From NCBI RefSeq assembly GCF_030247185.1, contig NC_080572.1, positions 157,355,080-157,419,079 on the forward strand: a stretch of DNA of 64,000 nucleotides. Direction: 5' to 3'. Below, piece after piece: positions 58,868-64,000 of the stretch (position 1 is its first letter; the number at the start of each line of letters is the position of its first letter). The DNA comes from Malaya genurostris. Taxonomy: Eukaryota > Arthropoda > Insecta > Diptera > Culicidae. Both the position numbers and the translations under genes were made by a program. Under the pieces are notes generated by a model. That model did not search any database. It was not told where the DNA came from and saw only the letters and a program-made list of their open reading frames with translations.

Positions 58868-59179
58868 GTCGTGAATACGACTTACTTTACTATGGGGCGC
58901 CTTTTCAAAATTAGCCATATGGAAGAATGGGCAGAACTTAATCGCGAATATCTCGACTTGTATTAATGGTAGCAACATAATTCTTTCCCCATTTTATCAA
59001 AAATATGATCAGGAATTCAGGATAATATTTTGAACAGTGTGCGATAACCACAAACAACTCAAAAATTAAGTTTTCTTAAAATTTGAAAACAACGCGGAAA
59101 ACTTTTTACTTTCGCTTGGGTTTTTCGCGCAAGGACGACGATTTTGAGATAGTCAGGCACATATCTTCAACTGAATGCG
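58868..59179 (+). repeat. Leader block, copy 1 (312 bp)
   Basis: From GTCGTGAATACGAC (itself a 5-bp-stem palindrome) to the TATA box; copy 2 is 61148-61459, same length and about 95% alike by eye. Confidence 0.85.
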
Positions 59180-59243
59180 TATAAAAGGGGAACCGTGGTC
59201 GAAAATCGATCATTTCTTCTTGTGCGTTCGATGGAAGCAGACG
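59180..59243 (+). promoter_or_regulatory. Core promoter 1: TATA, initiator, DPE
   Basis: TATAAAAG at 59180-59187; TCATTT at 59210-59215 fits the arthropod initiator TCA(G/T)T(T/C), placing +1 at 59212 with TATA at -32; AGACG at 59239-59243 fits the downstream promoter element at +28 to +32. The spacings match RNA polymerase II core promoters of flies and mosquitoes. Transcription would run rightward into array 1; the first ATG is at +20 (59231). Confidence 0.75.
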
Positions 59244-59258
59244 TCGTGGGAGTGGAAC

Positions 59259-60990
59259 CATCAACCAGCAGCGAGAGAGAATGCACCTTCTGCGTGGTTA
59301 ATAAAAACCTCAAACGCTCAGGTCGCATCTCTCATTCGCTTGCTGGCCATCGAGGCGCGAGGACCAGCCAGCAGCAGCAGCGGGAGTTAAACTTTCCACC
59401 AGCAGCGAGAGAGAATGCACCTTCTGCCTGGTTAATAAAAACCTCAATCGCTCAGGTCGCATCTCTCATTCGCTTGCTGGCCATCGAGGCGCGAGGACCA
59501 GCCAGCAGCAGCAGCGAGAGAGAATGCACCTTCTGCGTGGTTAATAAAAACCTCAAACGCTCAGGTCGCATCTCTCATTCGCTTGCTGGCCATCGAGGCG
59601 CGAGGACCAGCCAGCAGCAGCAGCGGGAGTTAAACTTTCCACCAGCAGCGAGAGAGAATGCACCTTCTGCGTGGTTAATAAAAACCTCAAACGCTCAGGT
59701 CGCATCTCTCATTCGCTTGCTGGCCATCGAGGCGCGAGGACCAGCCAGCAGCAGCAGCGAGAGAGAATGCACCTTCTGCGTGGTTAATAAAAACCTCAAA
59801 CGCTCAGGTCGCATCTCTCATTCGCTTGCTGGCCATCGAGGCGCGAGGACCAGCCAGCAGCAGCAGCGAGAGTTAACCAGCAGCGAGAGAGAATGCACCT
59901 TCTGCGTGGTTAAAAACCTCAAACGCTCAGGTCGCATCTCTCATTCGCTTGCTGGCCATCGAGGCGCGAGGACCAGCCAGCAGCAGCAGCGAGAGTTAAC
60001 CAGCAGCGAGAGAGAATGCACCTTCTGCGTGGTTAATAAAAACCTCAAACGCTCAGGTCGCATCTCTCATTCGCTTGCTGGCCATCGAGGCGCGAGGACC
60101 AGCCAGCAGCAGCAGCGGGAGTTAAACTTTCCACCAGCAGCGAGAGAGAATGCACCTTCTGCGTGGTTAATAAAAACCGCAAACGCTCAGGTCGCATCTC
60201 TCATTCGCTTGCTGGCCATCGAGGCGCGAGGACCAGCCAGCAGCAGCAGCGAGAGAGAATGCACCTTCTGCGTGGTTAATAAAAACCTCAAACGCTCAGG
60301 TCGCATCTCTCATTCGCTTGCTGGCCATCGAGGCGCGAGGACCAGCCAGCAGCAGCAGCGAGAGTTAACCAGCAGCGAGAGAGAATGCACCTTCTGCGTG
60401 GTTAAAAACCTCAAACGCTCAGGTCGCATCTCTCATTCGCTTGCTGGCCATCGAGGCGCGAGGACCAGCCAGCAGCAGCAGCGAGAGTTAACCAGCAGCG
60501 AGAGAGAATGCACCTTCTGCGTGGTTAATAAAAACCTCAAACGCTCAGGTCGCATCTCTCATTCGCTTGATGGCCATCGAGGCGCGAGGACCAGCCAGCA
60601 GCAGCAGCGGGAGTTAAACTTTCCACCAGCAGCGAGAGAGAATGCACCTTCTGCGTGGTTAAAAACCTCAAACGCTCAGGTCGCATCTCTCATTCGCTTG
60701 CTGACCATCGAGGCGCGAGGACCAGCCAGCAGCAGCAGCGAGAGTTAACCAGCAGCGAGAGAGAATTCACCTTCTGCGTGGTTAATAAAAACCTCAAACG
60801 CTCAGGTCGCATCTCTCATTCGCTTGCTGGCCATCGAGGCGCGAGGACCAGCCAGCAGCAGCAGCGGGAGTTAAACTTTCAACCAGCAGCGAGAGAGAAT
60901 GCACCTTCTGCGTGGTTAAAAACCTCAAACGCTCAGGTCGCATCTCTCATTCGCTTGCTGGCCACCAAGGCGAGAACCAGCAGCGACTGA
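59259..60990 (+). repeat. Minisatellite array 1, 14 units of 109-134 bp
   Basis: Unit core: ATGCACCTTCTGCGTGGTTA, AATAAAAACCTC, CGCTCAGGTCGCATCTCTCA, TTCGCTTGCTGGCCATCGAG, then CAGCAGCAGCAGCG. Linkers of three lengths give unit starts at 59281, 59415, 59524, 59658, 59767, 59893, 60016, 60150, 60259, 60385, 60508, 60642, 60765 and 60899. Starts 59524-60016-60508 show a 492-bp higher-order repeat (134+109+126+123). AATAAA occurs in most units. A 505-codon frame from the ATG at 59231 stays open to 60748 by passing through different unit frames; I do not regard it as an established protein. Confidence 0.9.
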
Positions 60991-61147
60991 AACTAGATTC
61001 TGAGTGTTATTGGATCTAAATTTAGGTCTTGAACTCAGGGTCCAGTTCTCTATTCCAGACTTCTATTCGGTTGTTCTTAAAACCATAATAATACTCCTAA
61101 AGAATTATGCGGAATTTACTTTACTGTAGCTCTATACAACCCATTTT
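60991..61147 (+). repeat. Tail block, copy 1
   Basis: AAACTAGATTCTGAGTGTTA to AACCCATTTT; repeated at 62080-62245 after array 2 (AAACTGGATTCTGAGTCTGT). It shows that leader-array-tail forms one tandem module. Confidence 0.8.
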
Positions 61148-61459
61148 GTCGTGAATACGACTTACTTTACTATGGGGTGCCTTTTCAAAATTAGCCATAT
61201 GGAAGAATGGGCAGAACTTAATCGTGAATATCTCGACTTGTATTAATGGTAGCAACATAATTTTTTCACCATTTCATCAAAAATATGATCAGGAATTTGG
61301 GATAATATTTTGAACAGTGTGAGATAACCATAAACAACTCAAAAATTAAGTTTTCTCAAAATTTTAAAATAATGCGGAAAACTCTTTACTTTCGCTTGGG
61401 TTTTTCGCGCAAGGACGACGATTTTGAGGTAGTCAGGCACATATCTTCAACTGAATGCC
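61148..61459 (+). repeat. Leader block, copy 2 (312 bp)
   Basis: Same as 58868-59179 with scattered substitutions (for example GGGGTGCC versus GGGGCGCC). Confidence 0.85.
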
Positions 61460-61522
61460 TATAAAAGGGGAACCGTGGTGAAAATCGATCATTTCTTTTC
61501 GTGCGTTCGATGGAAGCAGACG
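61460..61522 (+). promoter_or_regulatory. Core promoter 2: TATA, initiator, DPE
   Basis: TATAAAAG at 61460; TCATTT at 61489-61494 (+1 at 61491, TATA at -31); AGACG at 61518-61522, again exactly +28. Between TATA and +1 one base is lost relative to promoter 1, and between +1 and ATG one T run differs, yet all three elements and the DPE spacing are kept. Confidence 0.75.
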
Positions 61523-61527
61523 TCGTG

Positions 61528-61925
61528 GGAGTTAAACCATCAACCAGCAGCGACGGAGAGACCGCCTTTTGCGTGGTTAAAACCTCAAACGCTCAGGTAG
61601 CAGCTTTCATTCGCTTGCTGGCCTTCAAGGCGAGCAGACTGCCATCGCGAGAGTTAAACCATCAACCAGCAGCGACGGAGAGAGCGCCTTTTGCGTGGTT
61701 AAAACCTCAAACGCTCAGGTAGCAACTTTCATTCGCTTGCTGGCCTTCAAGGCGAGCAGACTGCCATCGCGAGAGTTAAACCATCAACCAGCAGCGACGG
61801 AGAGAGCGCCTTCTGCGTGGTTAAAAGCACAAACGCTCAGGTAGCAGCTTTCATTCGCTTGCTGGCCTTCAAGGCGAGCAGACTGCCATCGCGGGAGTTA
61901 AACCATCAGCGACGGAGAGAGCACC
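61528..61925 (+). repeat. Minisatellite array 2, 122-bp units
   Basis: GTTAAACCATC starts at 61531, 61653, 61775 and 61897: exact 122-bp period, three full units and a partial. Related to array 1 (CTCAGGTAGCA, TTCATTCGCTTGCTGGCCTT) but with a different linker (GGCGAGCAGACTGCCATCGC) and no AATAAA. Confidence 0.9.
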
Positions 61926-62592
61926 TGCCATCATTTGGTTTTCGGTAGTCGTAACGAGAAGTTCAATTTTCAGATTTTAGTTCCGCAATATAGGTTTAGA
62001 ATTCAGAGCCTGCGTGCTGAAACTGGATTCTGGAACTGTATTCCGGAACTAATTTGAGTTTCGAAATTGCAATTCTAGAATTGAAACTGGATTCTGAGTC
62101 TGTTATTGGTTCTAAATTTAGTTCTTGAACTCAGGATCCAGTTCTTTATTCCAGACTTCTTCTATTCGGTTCTTTTTAGAACCATAATAATACTCCTAAA
62201 GAATTATGCGGAAATTTACTTTACTGTACTCTATAAAACCCATTCTGGTAGTCATGGCGAAAAATCGTCTTCATGTTTTAGAGCTTAGTTCTGGAATATG
62301 GGTTTAGAATTCAGAGTCTGCGTGCTGAACTAACTCAAATCGTCACCATTTTTTTATTATAAAGAACTATACTGCTTATTTCATAGTATTTAAGTGCGTT
62401 TCAGAATGTTAAATGTAACTAATCTGTAATTTAGTCTAGGCGCATCGTTTAAATTTCTAGTAATGAAAGAGGGGAAAGTTGCACAATTCAAACAATCGAT
62501 GAACTACCAATTCGAATTCGGAAGCATAAATAAAGTGTATCATATTCGTATTCACGACATCCAGTTATGTCTCTGACATTACACACCCGTAC
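61926..62592 (+). other. Tail block copy 2 and unique right end of the insertion
   Basis: Several GGAATTCTG/GAACTGG-type short repeats (61980-62330), the second tail block to 62245, then ~350 bp unique sequence to CCCGTAC. AATAAA at 62529. No gene. Confidence 0.6.
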
Positions 62593-62597
62593 TTTTT

Positions 62598-63116
62598 ATA
62601 GAAACTGAATCGAAAGCCCCCTTGATGTCCAGGAAAACAGATGCCATTTGTTCTTTACGAGCAAATGCCATTTGAATTTCGGTTGAGAGTAACGCAAGAC
62701 AATCGTTCGTTCCTTTGCCCCCGCGGAAACCAAATTGTGTATCTGAAAGTAAGCCGTTAGTCTCGACCCAAGTATCTAAACGAAAGAGAATCATTTTTTC
62801 GAACAATTTCCGGATACAGGAAAGCATAGCAATCGGCCGATACGAATTGTGGTTAGAGGCTGGTTTCCCTGGTTTTTGGATGGCGATAACTCTCACTTGC
62901 CTCCAGTCATGTGGCACAATATTACCCTCTAGGAACTTGTTGAATAATTTCAATAAGCGCCTTTTGGCAGAGTCAGGCAAATTTTTCAACAAGTTGATAT
63001 TAATTCTGTCTAGCCCTGGGGCTTTATTGTTACACGACAAGAGCGCAAGTGAGAACTCCATCATCGTAAACGGTGTTTCGTTTATGTTCGATGTCGCGAC
63101 GCGGGTGATTCATTTT
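62598..63116 (-). pseudogene. LINE reverse transcriptase, first half
   Basis: Minus-strand NETPFTMMEFSLALLS, NKAPGLDRININLLKNLPD, GKPASNHNSYRPIAML, LLSDTQFGFRGGKGTNDCLA, and the first catalytic Asp in VFLDIKGAFDSVSI, immediately before the 3.7-kb insertion. The frame is clean here. Upstream linker sequence is partly deleted. Confidence 0.85.
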
Positions 63117-64000
63117 AATTTCTAGCGCCGCGTATTCGCGATAATTGTCTGGTGTTCCATATTTCCTAAAATTTTTTATACGCTGAAAACTATTCTGCGT
63201 TAAGTTCTGAGCACTCTTTGTCCCACCATGGGTTTGGAGTACGAATGTTAGTTTTTGCGCCAGGTACACGTTTCGTCTGAGCTTGAATCGTGGTTTCGAG
63301 CATTAAGCCAGCCAAAACGTGTATTCATCGTTAGGAGGAAGCTCTTGAGTAGATTCGATCTTTTCGGATATCGAGGACGCGTAGCTTTTCTAATTAATCG
63401 TATGACCTCACACGAAACATTGATTGTCTCCGATGGTCTTAAACCGCTGTTTATTGAAATTACGATAGGCAGGTGATCGCTACCGTGAGGATCATTGATC
63501 ACATTCCACTTGCAATCTAATCGTAGCGAAGTCGAGCAAAGGGATAAATCCAGCGCACTTGGCCTTGCTGGTGGTGCAGAAATCCGTGTCATTTCTCCCG
63601 TATTCAAAATTGTCATATTGAAGTTGTCGCAGATATCATGGATCATAGTTGATATATTGTCATCAAGAAGACAACCCCATCCCACACCATGTGAGTTAAA
63701 GTCTCCTAAAACTAACGTAGGTGCCCGACCGAGGTTCTAGGAGGAATATATATAGAAGCAATGCAAAGATCTTTATCTTTGATTCTAGCTTGACATGCGA
63801 CTACTTCAATGCCTGGAATCAGAGGGAGGTTAATTCTATAGAACGAATAGCACTTTCTGATCCCTAATAGTACTCCTCCGTAGGGATTTTCTCGATCCAA
63901 GCGTATTATATTAAAATCGTGGAAGTTAAGGGGTATCTGAGAAGTTAACCAAGTTTCGCATAATGCAAATGCGTCACATTGTAGGTTTCTTATTAGCATT
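63117..64000 (-). pseudogene. LINE endonuclease and linker, 5' truncated by window
   Basis: Minus-strand: AFALCETWLTSQIPLNFHDF, GGVLLGIRKCYSF, then a frame change near 63700 at LGDFNSHG, then WGCLLDDN, SALDLSLCSTSL and the closing NDPHGSDHLPIVISI, all AP-endonuclease motifs. Linker remnants in shifted frames follow (63030-63250, NFRKYGTPDNYREYAALEIK). The N-terminus lies beyond the window. Confidence 0.8.

Larger units (their letters stand above)
58868..62592 (+). mobile_element. 3.7-kb promoter-satellite insertion of unknown type
   Basis: TTTTT is present on both sides (58863-58867, 62593-62597); removing the insert and one TTTTT gives GTTTCTATAAAAATTCTATC on the minus strand, an uninterrupted RT frame (V-S-I-K-I-L). 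Left end GTCGTGAATACGACTTAC; right end GACATTACACACCCGTAC. No simple TIR, but the inverse of GTCGTGAATACGA lies 33 bp from the right end (62548-62559). Contents: leader 1, promoter 1, array 1 (14 units), tail block, leader 2, promoter 2, array 2 (3-4 units), tail block, unique end. No transposase, RT, or known gene. Type unknown. Confidence 0.85.
56141..64000 (-). mobile_element. I-type LINE (endonuclease, RT, RNase H), split by a 3.7-kb insert
   Basis: Minus-strand element whose poly(A) appears as T(11) at 56141-56151, inserted in Gypsy-A RT. Order from the right edge: endonuclease (63248-64000), RT first half (62598-63116), insertion (58868-62592), RT second half (57791-58867), RNase H (57123-57790), Cys/His tail (56762-57073), 3' UTR (56152-56761). 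The 5' end is outside the window. Many lesions; inactive. Confidence 0.88.

Noticed and set aside
59195..60748. A 517-residue protein-coding gene
   Set aside because: The frame is a by-product of tandem repeats read in shifting frames; kept only as a finding because it follows a promoter.
59281..61925. CRISPR array
   Set aside because: Units are contiguous satellite repeats without unique spacers, in a eukaryotic genome.
58868..62592. LTR retrotransposon interpretation of the 3.7-kb insertion (leader-promoter blocks as LTRs)
   Set aside because: The second module does not reach the right end, ends are not TG...CA, and no gag/pol or primer site is seen between the modules.

Overview
This is a transposon-dense stretch of a eukaryotic, almost certainly insect, genome. 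A mosquito (Culicidae) fits best: there is a tRNA-Val-derived SINE resembling mosquito Feilai, two Juan-like Jockey-clade LINE copies per palindrome arm, a DD37D-type mariner relative, and the ubiquitous mosquito repeat modules that flank TG and TA microsatellites. I see no bacterial features, no CRISPR array, no tRNA or rRNA gene, and only one host exon.

Layout. 1-1433: 3' end of a LINE with RNase H. 1434-10826: old non-coding repeats, an internally deleted LINE (3549-7303) and a SINE with a 14-bp target duplication (8841-9047). 10827-16124: nearly complete CR1/L2-type LINE on the minus strand, with an intact PHD-finger ORF1 and an ORF2 broken by a 10-bp tandem duplication. 16125-21071: microsatellite-linked repeats, a 1.1-kb MITE with TA target sites, and a TATA-containing region. 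21072-28956: an R1-clade LINE split by a 5-kb element with terminal inverted repeats, the whole bounded by 84-bp direct repeats. 29121-32145: a second deleted copy of the 3549-7303 LINE, inserted in another LINE ORF1.

32781-33153 is the only recognisable host coding exon: the middle acidic/RS part of a ZRANB2 (zinc finger Ran-binding domain 2) orthologue on the plus strand, with good splice sites at both ends. The remaining exons are not in the window, so much of it may be intron of that gene.

34502-47511 is a 13-kb near-perfect palindrome (arms about 6.5 kb) centred on a TA array near 40994. Each arm carries a decayed Ty3/Gypsy pol (Gypsy-A) containing a 656-bp MITE, and two copies of a Juan-like LINE fragment. 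The right arm is the original: its Gypsy-A pol continues past the arm end. It is interrupted by a young complete Gypsy element (Gypsy-B, 47772-55263, 644-bp LTRs) and by a deleted mariner (55343-55920), and then abuts an I-type LINE (56141 to window end).

That LINE is itself split by the most unusual object here, a 3,725-bp insertion at 58868-62592. It holds two tandem modules. Each has a 312-bp leader, a TATA + initiator + DPE core promoter with the DPE at exactly +28, and a minisatellite array of about 109-134 bp units; the first array has a 492-bp higher-order period. I recognise no gene in it.

All function and age statements are inferred from reading the sequence by eye; no alignments or database searches were run.
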